Shown here in pieces: positions 1-5,741 of a stretch of 8,047 bases of DNA. Positions within the stretch are counted from its first letter, which is position 1. Each line of letters opens with the position of its first letter. The DNA is from Candidatus Kaiserbacteria bacterium RIFCSPHIGHO2_12_FULL_56_13 (GTDB taxonomy: Bacteria > Patescibacteriota > Minisyncoccia > Phycocordibacterales > Phycocordibacteraceae): NCBI GenBank assembly GCA_001781625.1, contig MFLS01000012.1, positions 1 to 8,047 on the forward strand, given 5' to 3'. Made by a program: the position numbers and the translations under genes. Under the pieces are notes generated by a model. The model was not told the origin of the DNA and ran no database searches. It worked only from the letters and a program-made list of their open reading frames with translations.

Positions 1-31
1 CAGTAGGCCAACCCACCACTTAAGGATAGGT

Positions 32-1699
32 TCAATCGTAAGGGAGGTCGACAGCTTTAGCGATTTCGTTAAGCGAGGTCTCGCCGGCAAGCGCTTTTGC
101 GACCCCCTCTTGCGCCATGGTGAGATAGTCTTGCCGTACGACGCTTTTTGCTATCTCGTTCTCGGGCGGGTTATCACGCAGGAGCTGTGCGAGCTCATCG
201 TCCATGAAAATCGCTTCGTGAATGCCGGTACGGCTCTTGTAACCGGTTGCCTCTCCCTCGGGCACGGGCTCCCACACGGTTTCGATGTCTTTAGGCACGA
301 GCGCTTTGTCAGCGATATCCTTGAACAATCTTTCAATCATCTTTTTCTCTTTGTTGGTTGTCGCGCGTTTCTTCTTACGATCCGGGTCAAGCTGCCGGAC
401 AAGGCGTTGAGCCATCGCAACCGTAATTGCCGAGCCGAACGACTTCGGGTCAGCGCCGAGGTCGACGAGGCGTGGGAAGGTCCCAGCCGCGTTATTGGTG
501 TGGAGCGTAGAAAAGACGAAGTGGCCGGTCAAGGCCGCCTCAATTGCGATATTCGCCGTCTCGCCGTCGCGTATCTCGCCTACCATGATGACGTCGGGGT
601 CTTGCCGCACGATGGAGCGAAGGCCTTTGGCGAAGGTGTAATTTTTTTCATCGGCCTGCGTCTGCACCATGCCGGGGAGGCGATACTCGATTGGGTCTTC
701 GATCGTGATGATCTTGATGTCAGGCGTGTGGATCTCTTTTAAAAAGGCGTAAAGCGCCGTCGTCTTACCCGAGCCTGTGGGGCCGGTCGTAAGCAGCATC
801 CCGTTGGTGCGCCGGATCTCTTTTTTCAGTCGTTCGAGGAGCTTCGTGTTGATGCCAAGTGTGTCGATCGAGAGACGTGTTGCAGACGGGTCAAGGACGC
901 GGAGCACGACCGATTCGCCATACGGGTCGGGAATGAAAGAGGAGCGTATCTCAACCTCGTGCTCTCCTGCCTGGATCGAGAAGCGGCCGTCTTGCGCGCG
1001 GTTCGTGACATTCAACTTCACCCCCGAGAGGAGTTTGATACGCGAGAGGAGGAGATGATAGGTCGTGAGGTCGAAAGAAAAAGCGTCGGTCAATAAGCCG
1101 TCGAGGCGCAGGCGGAGCCGTACGCCGCTCTCTTCGGGCTCGAGATGGATGTCAGAGGCCTTCATCGAAAGAGCCGCCCCAAGCAGTATCTCAATGAGGT
1201 GCGAGACACGATCGAGTGTCTTTTCTTCAAACGCAGCATCAAGCTCGCTTTTAAGAGCGCCGAGCGAGACCGCCTTCGCAGCGGTCTGCTTCAAAGCTTC
1301 AGCACGGATATCAAAGACGCCTGTTTTTGCTGCCGTAACGAAGGTGAGGTCGGCATAACGCGAGAACGCTTTTTCGATGCTCTTTTTCGATACCAGGAAT
1401 TGCTTCACGATGAAATCACGGTCTTTGAGGTCAGTAAGCAGAGGAGCAAGCGCAGAGTTGTTTGGGTTTTTGACCGCGAGAGAGAGGTGCGCACCCGCTT
1501 TTTCGAACGCAGCGGCCTCGGCCTTACGCGCCGTTTCTTCTGGGATGAGGCGCAGGGCCTCGGTGTCGATAGGGACGAGTGAGAGGTCGGTATAGGCGAG
1601 ACCGTATTTGTCGGAGACGATGCGGGCGACATCCTCCTCTTCGCGGAGGCGAGCGGCGGCGAGCTGCGCCTCCTCCTTGTCCGTATCAAAATCCGGCAT
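32..1699 (-). CDS. pilB: Type IV pilus assembly / type II secretion ATPase (PilB/GspE family)
   Basis: This is the cytoplasmic motor ATPase that drives pilin polymerisation at the inner-membrane base of a type IV pilus. It is 555 residues long, near full family length. Residues 20-110 resemble the MshEN (T2SSE N-terminal) domain, and ASDIHLEP (181-188) opens the ATPase core. Visible motifs are Walker A GPTGSGKTT (306-314), the Asp box around TIEDPIEYR (332-340), Walker B DPDVIMVGEIRD (367-378) and the His box TGHFVFSTLHTNN (391-403). The four cysteines that normally bind zinc in PilB are absent: the first pair would fall near 438-442, where LDPDRKK is found, and the second pair just before TGYKSRTGIHE (485-495). 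The ATG at 1699 has no Shine-Dalgarno sequence but sits six bases after an extended -10. PilB is preferred to the retraction ATPase PilT because of the N-terminal domain; GspE of a secretion system cannot be excluded from sequence alone. Confidence 0.93.
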   Translation of the reverse strand: MPDFDTDKEEAQLAAARLREEEDVARIVSDKYGLAYTDLSLVPIDTEALRLIPEETARKAEAAAFEKAGAHLSLAVKNPNNSALAPLLTDLKDRDFIVKQFLVSKKSIEKAFSRYADLTFVTAAKTGVFDIRAEALKQTAAKAVSLGALKSELDAAFEEKTLDRVSHLIEILLGAALSMKASDIHLEPEESGVRLRLRLDGLLTDAFSFDLTTYHLLLSRIKLLSGVKLNVTNRAQDGRFSIQAGEHEVEIRSSFIPDPYGESVVLRVLDPSATRLSIDTLGINTKLLERLKKEIRRTNGMLLTTGPTGSGKTTALYAFLKEIHTPDIKIITIEDPIEYRLPGMVQTQADEKNYTFAKGLRSIVRQDPDVIMVGEIRDGETANIAIEAALTGHFVFSTLHTNNAAGTFPRLVDLGADPKSFGSAITVAMAQRLVRQLDPDRKKKRATTNKEKKMIERLFKDIADKALVPKDIETVWEPVPEGEATGYKSRTGIHEAIFMDDELAQLLRDNPPENEIAKSVVRQDYLTMAQEGVAKALAGETSLNEIAKAVDLPYD

Positions 1700-1705
1700 A
1701 ACGTC

Positions 1706-1714
1706 ATGATAGCA
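1706..1714 (-). promoter_or_regulatory. Extended -10 promoter of pilB, predicted leaderless start
   Basis: On the minus strand the sequence reads TGC TATCAT GACGTT ATG. TATCAT (1711-1706) matches the -10 consensus at five of six bases, and the TGN directly upstream (1714-1712) makes it an extended -10. There is no convincing -35. A six-base discriminator puts the predicted transcription start on the A of the pilB start codon at 1699. This fits the lack of a ribosome binding site and predicts a leaderless mRNA. The start is inferred, not measured. Confidence 0.6.
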
Positions 1715-1727
1715 TCGCGCATGCGAT
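1714..1727. repeat. Small inverted repeat between the divergent pilB and exported-protein promoters
   Basis: The arms ATCGC (1714-1718) and GCGAT (1723-1727) flank GCAT, itself self-complementary at its centre. The repeat touches the upstream edge of the pilB extended -10 and lies just before the plus-strand TTGACA. It could be an operator for one or both promoters, but five-base arms can occur by chance, so a regulatory role is only a possibility. Confidence 0.25.
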
Positions 1728-1729
1728 AC

Positions 1730-1758
1730 TTGACATTAAGTTTTGGATATGCCATGCT
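1730..1758 (+). promoter_or_regulatory. Sigma70-like promoter of the small exported protein
   Basis: A perfect -35 TTGACA (1730-1735) is followed after 17 bases by CATGCT (1753-1758), a weak -10 with three of six consensus bases. TGC (1750-1752) directly before it gives an extended -10 character. Predicted transcription starts near 1765 and leaves a leader of about 22 bases that contains the ribosome binding site. The consensus -35 and canonical spacing carry the call; the poor -10 limits it. Confidence 0.55.
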
Positions 1759-1773
1759 TAAAAGCAGTCTTCT

Positions 1774-1779
1774 GGAGGG
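1774..1779 (+). promoter_or_regulatory. Strong ribosome binding site for the small exported protein
   Basis: GGAGGG lies seven bases before the ATG at 1787 and decides the start. It is the strongest Shine-Dalgarno in the window, in contrast to pilB and the lamin-tail-like gene, which have none. Confidence 0.75.
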
Positions 1780-1786
1780 AATCCAC

Positions 1787-2104
1787 ATGCGCTCATTGAC
1801 ACTCGCCGCCGTTGCGGCCGTTCTGTTCTCGGCTCCCTGTGCATCCGCACACGAGCCGCGACATCCCTACCCAGCACTCCCCCTGCCGACTTGTCACAAT
1901 GTTGGCGGCCAGCTCGTCGGCAATTGCGCCTTCCGGCAATTCGGTGGATACGGGTACCCGCCGTTCTATCAGAACGGCGTACCGTCGATCCTCGACCCGA
2001 GGATCGCCTGTTCCCTGAAGAATCCTTGTGTTCTTTGGGGTATCCCGAGCCACGGGCGACACCCGCCTATCGGATGGTCCTTCATCATTGGCGGTCGGTT
2101 CTGA
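1787..2104 (+). CDS. Small exported cysteine-containing protein of unknown function
   Basis: No family is recognised for this 105-residue protein. It begins with a clear Sec-type signal peptide: a basic residue (R2), an Ala/Leu/Val-rich core (about 4-17) and a likely signal peptidase I site ASA (19-21) before H22. There is no lipobox. The mature part, about 84 residues, is rich in Pro, Gly and aromatics and has four cysteines, C36, C47, C75 and C81, enough for two disulfides. The start at 1787 is chosen over upstream in-frame ATGs because GGAGGG (1774-1779) lies seven bases before it, the signal peptide begins there, and the ATG at 1754 overlaps the -10. It is a single-gene unit with its own promoter and a strong terminator, between divergent pilB and the tsaE operon. 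A link to pili or the cell surface is conjecture. Confidence 0.7.
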   Translation: MRSLTLAAVAAVLFSAPCASAHEPRHPYPALPLPTCHNVGGQLVGNCAFRQFGGYGYPPFYQNGVPSILDPRIACSLKNPCVLWGIPSHGRHPPIGWSFIIGGRF

Positions 2105-2125
2105 CTTCGGCGACTCCCTCGCCAC

Positions 2126-2170
2126 AAGGCGCCCTTCACACCTCAAGTGTGTCGGGCGCCTTTTCTTTTT
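2126..2170 (+). terminator. Rho-independent terminator after the small exported protein
   Basis: AAGGCGCCC (2126-2134) pairs perfectly with GGGCGCCTT (2154-2162). After a two-base mismatch, CACAC (2137-2141) pairs with GTGTG (2147-2151) around the loop CTCAA. The stem runs into TTTTCTTTTT (2161-2170). It starts 22 bases after the stop codon and about 35 bases before tsaE, so it separates the two transcription units. Confidence 0.9.
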
Positions 2171-2200
2171 GGGCGGTTCGATTCAACTCACCGCAAGGAG

Positions 2201-2206
2201 TACAAT
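2201..2206 (+). promoter_or_regulatory. Possible -10 element of the tsaE-polA-holA operon
   Basis: TACAAT (2201-2206) matches the -10 consensus at five of six bases and follows the terminator of the previous unit, where the operon needs a promoter. No good -35 and no TGN is visible. Transcription from here would begin near 2213-2214, at the second in-frame ATG of tsaE. The hexamer overlaps the ATG at 2205, so the two start models exclude each other if this is the only promoter. Confidence 0.4.
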
Positions 2207-2648
2207 GCGGACGATGGAGAAGGTGGTGGGGGACTTAGAGGCGCTTGCGGCAGAGGCGGCAAGTTTCGTGGCCGGACTTCATCCTGCCAAAGAAAGCGCG
2301 ACCCTCGTGACGCTTGAGGGCGAACTTGGCGCGGGGAAAACGGCATTCGTGAAAGCCGCCGCAAAAGCGCTCCGCGTTGACGAGCTTGTCACAAGCCCCA
2401 CGTTTGTATTAGAGAAGATCTACCAGCTTGCGAGCCAGCCATTTGCACGCCTCGTTCACATTGATGCGTATCGGTTCGACAAGGGGAGCGACCTTGCGCC
2501 GCTCGGCTTCAATGAGCTTATGAAAGACACTCACAATCTCGTTATGCTCGAGTGGCCTGAGCGAGTGAGAGGGGCGCTCCCCAAGCCCGCTCATGCCCTC
2601 ATGCTCACAACGCTCCCCGACGGCTCGCGGAAGATCGCCTATGGCTAA
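2205..2648 (+). CDS. tsaE: tRNA threonylcarbamoyladenosine biosynthesis ATPase TsaE
   Basis: TsaE is the cytosolic P-loop ATPase that works with TsaB and TsaD to make t6A at position 37 of ANN-decoding tRNAs. The 147-residue product is of usual family length. It shows Walker A GELGAGKT (39-46), SPTF (64-67), the family signature HIDAYR (85-90) and EWPER (116-120). The start is ambiguous. The ATG at 2205 follows AAGGAG (2195-2200) with a short four-base gap. The in-frame ATG at 2214 would give 144 residues and lies seven bases after a possible -10, as expected for a leaderless start. The end overlaps polA by eight bases, so the two are probably co-translated. The nearby tRNA-Lys(UUU), with A37, belongs to the expected substrate class. 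Confidence 0.93.
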   Translation: MRTMEKVVGDLEALAAEAASFVAGLHPAKESATLVTLEGELGAGKTAFVKAAAKALRVDELVTSPTFVLEKIYQLASQPFARLVHIDAYRFDKGSDLAPLGFNELMKDTHNLVMLEWPERVRGALPKPAHALMLTTLPDGSRKIAYG

Positions 2649-5022
2649 AAAAACGAAAGACAAAAAACGCCTCGTGCTCCTTGATACGCATGCGATCATT
2701 CACCGCGCCTACCACGCCCTCCCCGAATTCACGGGCCCCGGGGGGCAGCCGACCGGCGCCCTCTACGGCCTTGCGGCGATGCTCATCAAGATCATTAAGG
2801 AGCTGAAACCCGATTATCTTGCCGCAACCTACGACCTTGCCGGCCCCACCGTGCGCCACGAGGCCTATGGGGGCTACAAGGCGATGCGCGCAAAGATCGA
2901 CGACTCGCTCTCGGCGCAGATCAATGAGTCACGCAAGGTGTTCGAGGCGTTCTCGATCCCTATCTATGAGCGTGCCGGGTTCGAAGCCGACGACTTGCTT
3001 GGCACGATCGCTCATACGATGAGTACTGAAAAAGGCATCGATGTCATCATCGCCTCTGGCGACATGGACGCTCTCCAGCTTGTCGATGATGCGCGCGTAC
3101 GGGTCTATACTCTGAAACGCGGCTTGAATGACACCATCTTGTACGACGAAAAGGCGGTGAAGGCGCGCTACGGGTTTGGCCCCAAGCTCATCGCGGACTA
3201 TAAGGGGCTCTGCGGCGACCCCTCCGACAATATCAAGGGCGTCCCTGGCGTGGGCGACAAGACCGCGACCGAGCTCATCACGAAGTTCGGTTCGATTGAG
3301 GACATGTATAAAAAGCTCGCAAAAGATGAGAATGCATTCACGAAGAAAGGAGTGAAACCGCGCACAATCGAACTTTTGAAAAAGCACAAAGAAGACGCCG
3401 AGTTCTCGAAATCGCTTGCTCTTATCCGTACTGACGCACCGATCGCCTTTGCTCTGTCCCCTCGCCCGTGGCGCGAAGGTGTTTCGGCCGACAAGGTGCT
3501 TGAGCTTTTTGATACGCTCGGCTTCCGCTCGCTTCGCGACCGCGCGCGCGGGTCGCTTGGCGCCCCGCGCGGGGAGCATGAGGGGGCTGGGGAGCTCTTC
3601 CCTGAAGAAAAGGTCGACCCCGAGCGCTTCAAGGAGGCGCAGGTCATGCTCTGGCTCCTCGCTTCTGAATTTACGAACCCGACTCTGCCCGACCTCCTCG
3701 CCTATGCGAAGGCGCACACATTCGATGAGGCCTATCACGCGCTTGAAAAGAGCATCGCCGAAACTGGGTGCCTCAAAGAGGTGTATGCACACATAGAGAA
3801 GCCCTTGATCGACATCGTCACGGCGATGGAGGAGCGCGGTGTCCTTATCGACCCTGCCATCCTCGAGGCGCTCGCGAGGGAGTATCGGGCTGAACTTGAA
3901 AAGATCGAGAGGCGCATCTATACGGTCGCTGGCCGCGAGTTCAACATAAGCTCGCCGCAACAGCTCGGCGCTGTCCTCTTTGATGAACTTGAGCTCGTCC
4001 CCGAGCGCCACAAGGTGACTCCCGGCGGCGCGCGCTCGACTCGCGAGAGCGAACTCGAGAAACTTCGGGGCGAACACCCGATCATTGCTGACATCTTAGA
4101 GTATCGCGAATTGAAGAAGCTCCTTTCGACATACATCGAAAATCTCCCGCCATTGCTCGACACCGACAATCGCCTCCACGCTGAGTTCGTGCAGACGGGG
4201 ACGACGACCGGCCGCATGGCCTCGCAAAATCCGAATTTGCAGAATATCCCGCTCCACTCTCCCCGTGGCAAGGCGATCAGGAATGCCTTCGTGGCGCCTC
4301 GTGGCTTTTCTCTCATTGCACTCGACTATTCGCAGATCGAACTTCGGATCGCGGCGGTGCTCTCGGGCGATGAGAAACTTCGCGCGGTCTTTCGTGCGGG
4401 GCGCGATGTGCACAGAGAAGTCGCGGCGATGGTATTCGGGGTCCCTCACGAAAAAGTCGATCTTGAGATGCGGCGCCGCGCGAAGGTCATTAACTTCGGC
4501 ATCCTCTACGGGATGGGAGTGAACGCCCTTCGCGCGGCGCTCGGGGTCACCACGGTCGAGGCGCACAAGTTTTATGACGATTACTTTCGCACATTCAAAA
4601 CGCTCACCGAGTATCTCGAGCGCACGAAGGGGTTTGCGAGAAAGCACGGCTACACCGAGACCCTGTTCGGGCGCCGGCGGCAATTCCCCGAGATGCGCTC
4701 GCCCTTGCCCTATGTGCGCGCGCAAGCCGAGCGCATGGCGATCAACGCCCCTATGCAGGGGACGCAAGCCGACATCATCAAGCTCGCGATGGTGCGGGTC
4801 GACGAATGGCTTAAAAGAGAGAATCTTCGTGAGGAGACGCACCTTCTCCTCCAGGTGCATGACGAACTTGTGTATGAGGTGAGGAGCGAGAAAGCAGAAG
4901 AAATCGGCGCGAAGATAAAAGAGATCATGGAGTCGGTACTGCCGCGCGAGAAGGCGAACGATGTCCCTATCATTGCGGTCGTAAAGACAGGTAAGAATTG
5001 GGGAGAAATGACGACCGTATGA
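2641..5022 (+). CDS. polA: DNA polymerase I with 5' nuclease but no 3'-5' proofreading domain
   Basis: This family A polymerase fills gaps and removes primers and flaps in replication and repair. The product is 793 residues, against 928 in E. coli. The 5'-3' exonuclease/FEN domain spans roughly 8-290, with D15, EADD (115-118), ASGDMD (138-143) and the helix-hairpin-helix around GDPSDNIKGVPGVGDKTA (192-209). The polymerase domain spans about 385-793: TTTGRMASQNPNLQNIP (521-537), motif A LDYSQIELRI (561-570), motif B RRRAKVINFGILYG (611-624, including K615, F619, Y623) and motif C VHDE (739-742). Between them lies only an 80-90-residue linker without the DEDD proofreading motifs; VMLWLLASEFTNP (335-347) resembles a remnant of the lost domain. 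The start at 2641 follows GGAAGA (2629-2634) and overlaps tsaE. F619 matches the E. coli residue that disfavours dideoxynucleotides. Confidence 0.97.
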   Translation: MAKKTKDKKRLVLLDTHAIIHRAYHALPEFTGPGGQPTGALYGLAAMLIKIIKELKPDYLAATYDLAGPTVRHEAYGGYKAMRAKIDDSLSAQINESRKVFEAFSIPIYERAGFEADDLLGTIAHTMSTEKGIDVIIASGDMDALQLVDDARVRVYTLKRGLNDTILYDEKAVKARYGFGPKLIADYKGLCGDPSDNIKGVPGVGDKTATELITKFGSIEDMYKKLAKDENAFTKKGVKPRTIELLKKHKEDAEFSKSLALIRTDAPIAFALSPRPWREGVSADKVLELFDTLGFRSLRDRARGSLGAPRGEHEGAGELFPEEKVDPERFKEAQVMLWLLASEFTNPTLPDLLAYAKAHTFDEAYHALEKSIAETGCLKEVYAHIEKPLIDIVTAMEERGVLIDPAILEALAREYRAELEKIERRIYTVAGREFNISSPQQLGAVLFDELELVPERHKVTPGGARSTRESELEKLRGEHPIIADILEYRELKKLLSTYIENLPPLLDTDNRLHAEFVQTGTTTGRMASQNPNLQNIPLHSPRGKAIRNAFVAPRGFSLIALDYSQIELRIAAVLSGDEKLRAVFRAGRDVHREVAAMVFGVPHEKVDLEMRRRAKVINFGILYGMGVNALRAALGVTTVEAHKFYDDYFRTFKTLTEYLERTKGFARKHGYTETLFGRRRQFPEMRSPLPYVRAQAERMAINAPMQGTQADIIKLAMVRVDEWLKRENLREETHLLLQVHDELVYEVRSEKAEEIGAKIKEIMESVLPREKANDVPIIAVVKTGKNWGEMTTV
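3536..3574. repeat. GC-rich palindromes in the polA linker region
   Basis: GCGACC (3536-3541) pairs with GGTCGC (3551-3556) around an alternating GC run. Just after it, CCCCGCGCGGGG (3563-3574) is a perfect 12-base palindrome. Both lie in codons for about residues 299-312, the low-conservation linker where the proofreading domain is missing. They may form mRNA hairpins between the nuclease and polymerase halves, or may simply reflect GC-rich Arg/Gly/Ala codons under weak constraint. Confidence 0.5.
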
Positions 5023-5660
5023 TGTATCTTTTTTACGGCTCTGATGTCGAGCGTGTACGCGAAAAAGCCTTTGAGTGGATTAGGGCGGCGCGCAAAAAGC
5101 AGCCCGAGGTGGCGTATGTGCGACTTGCTAAAGAAGATCTCACGCTCGCCGCGCTTGAAGACGCGGCGAGCGCCGGAGGTCTTTTCGTCAAACGGCTCCT
5201 TGTGCTACTTGATGACCCTTTTGCGAAATCTGAAGAAGAGAGCGCTTCTTCGCTTGAGGAGCATCTTGATATGCTCGCGAAATCAGATAACGCCATCGTG
5301 ATACTCGCGCCAAAACTTGCGGCCTCGCGGGCAAAAAAAATCGCCGCAAAGGCGGCGAAGGCGTATGTGTTTGACGCGAAAGAGCGCGAGAAGGAGAAGG
5401 GGTTCAATGTCGGCCTCGTGAATGCGCTTGCGTCGAGAAATCGCGAGAGGTTGTGGCTCGAGGTCGTGCGCGCGCTACGCGCGGGCGATGCGCCCGAGAT
5501 GCTCCACGGCCTCATGCACTGGAAGGCGCGCAATTTGATGGAAAGAGGGAGTCCTGACGCGCGCGCCCTCTCACTCGAGCTTTTAGAACTTCTCAACACC
5601 TCTCGCCACAAAGGCCTCAACCTCGCTCTTTCGCTTGAGAAATTCGCTCTCTCACTCTAG
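5019..5660 (+). CDS. holA: DNA polymerase III delta subunit-like protein (short HolA)
   Basis: This is probably the delta subunit of the clamp loader, which opens the sliding clamp for loading on DNA. The product is 213 residues, far shorter than E. coli HolA (343). The N-terminus MMYLFYGSD followed by VREK (13-16) matches the family opening. GGLFVKRLLVLLDDP (53-67) matches the switch-helix and strand region, NAIVILAPK (91-99) is the next strand, and FNVGLVNALASRNRE (129-143) to the end resembles the helical third domain. It starts by ATGA overlap with the polA stop (5019-5022), implying translational coupling; ATG 5022 is an equal alternative. The product is Lys/Ala/Glu-rich, and an A8 tract (5333-5340) encodes K106-K107. 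The stop codon at 5658-5660 directly abuts the convergent tRNA-Lys. Assignment is by motif pattern; HolA is weakly conserved. Confidence 0.72.
   Translation: MMYLFYGSDVERVREKAFEWIRAARKKQPEVAYVRLAKEDLTLAALEDAASAGGLFVKRLLVLLDDPFAKSEEESASSLEEHLDMLAKSDNAIVILAPKLAASRAKKIAAKAAKAYVFDAKEREKEKGFNVGLVNALASRNRERLWLEVVRALRAGDAPEMLHGLMHWKARNLMERGSPDARALSLELLELLNTSRHKGLNLALSLEKFALSL
5333..5358 (-). terminator. Minus-strand intrinsic terminator embedded in holA
   Basis: On the minus strand TCGCCGC (5358-5352) pairs with GCGGCGA (5347-5341) across the four-base loop CTTT, giving a perfect seven-base-pair stem followed at once by eight T residues (5340-5333). This is the layout of a rho-independent terminator. 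It lies about 300 bases past the 3' end of the minus-strand tRNA-Lys and could stop transcripts from that gene, or from murE and the lamin-tail-like gene, before they run antisense through holA and polA. On the plus strand the same bases code for AKKIAAKAAKA. Function is inferred from structure. Confidence 0.6.
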
Positions 5661-5733
5661 TCCGCCCAGCAGGATTCGGACCTGCGACCTTCTCCTTAAA
5701 AGGGAGCTGCTCTACCAACTGAGCTATGGGCGG
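5661..5733 (-). tRNA. tRNA-Lys (anticodon UUU)
   Basis: All 73 bases fold into a cloverleaf. The acceptor stem is CCGCCCA/TGGGCGG with discriminator A, the D arm is GCTC-AGTTGGTA-GAGC, and the anticodon loop CTTTTAA has anticodon TTT at 5700-5698, reading AAA and AAG lysine codons. The variable region is AGGTC and the T stem GCAGG/CCTGC. The body closely resembles E. coli tRNA-Lys. CCA is not encoded, so it must be added after transcription. Oddities are a T loop of TCCGAAT, giving C instead of U at position 55, a C1-G72 first pair where E. coli tRNA-Lys has G1-C72, and a G27-A43 mismatch in the anticodon stem. A37 with U36 fits t6A modification by the Tsa system. The 3' end touches the convergent holA stop codon. 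Confidence 0.95.
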
Positions 5734-5741
5734 GTGTGGTT

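Noticed and set aside
14..28. A TATCCT element six bases before a GTG on the minus strand, just past the pilB stop, as another leaderless start
   Set aside because: The hexamer matches only four of six -10 bases, there is no TGN, and just a few codons are visible before the window ends, so no gene can be supported. The spacing is noted as fitting the pattern seen at pilB.
619..648. Possible plus-strand terminator in pilB (weak CCTT/AAGG stem before a T7 run)
   Set aside because: The stem is only four base pairs with several bases between it and the T run, and no plus-strand transcript needs to end there. The T run matches ordinary Lys/Asn codons of PilB.
110..742. Plus-strand open frame of 210 codons opposite pilB
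   Set aside because: It is antisense to PilB Walker B and C-terminal codons and has no start signal or recognisable domain.
1793..2146. Minus-strand open frame of 117 codons opposite the small exported protein
   Set aside because: The plus strand has promoter, ribosome binding site, signal peptide and terminator in register. The minus frame has none of these and would run through the terminator hairpin.
2929..4077. Long open frame (382 codons) on the strand opposite polA
   Set aside because: It lies wholly antisense to conserved PolA nuclease and linker codons, shows no recognisable motif, and is expected from GC-rich third positions creating open antisense frames. The same holds for the antisense frame at 4096-4860.
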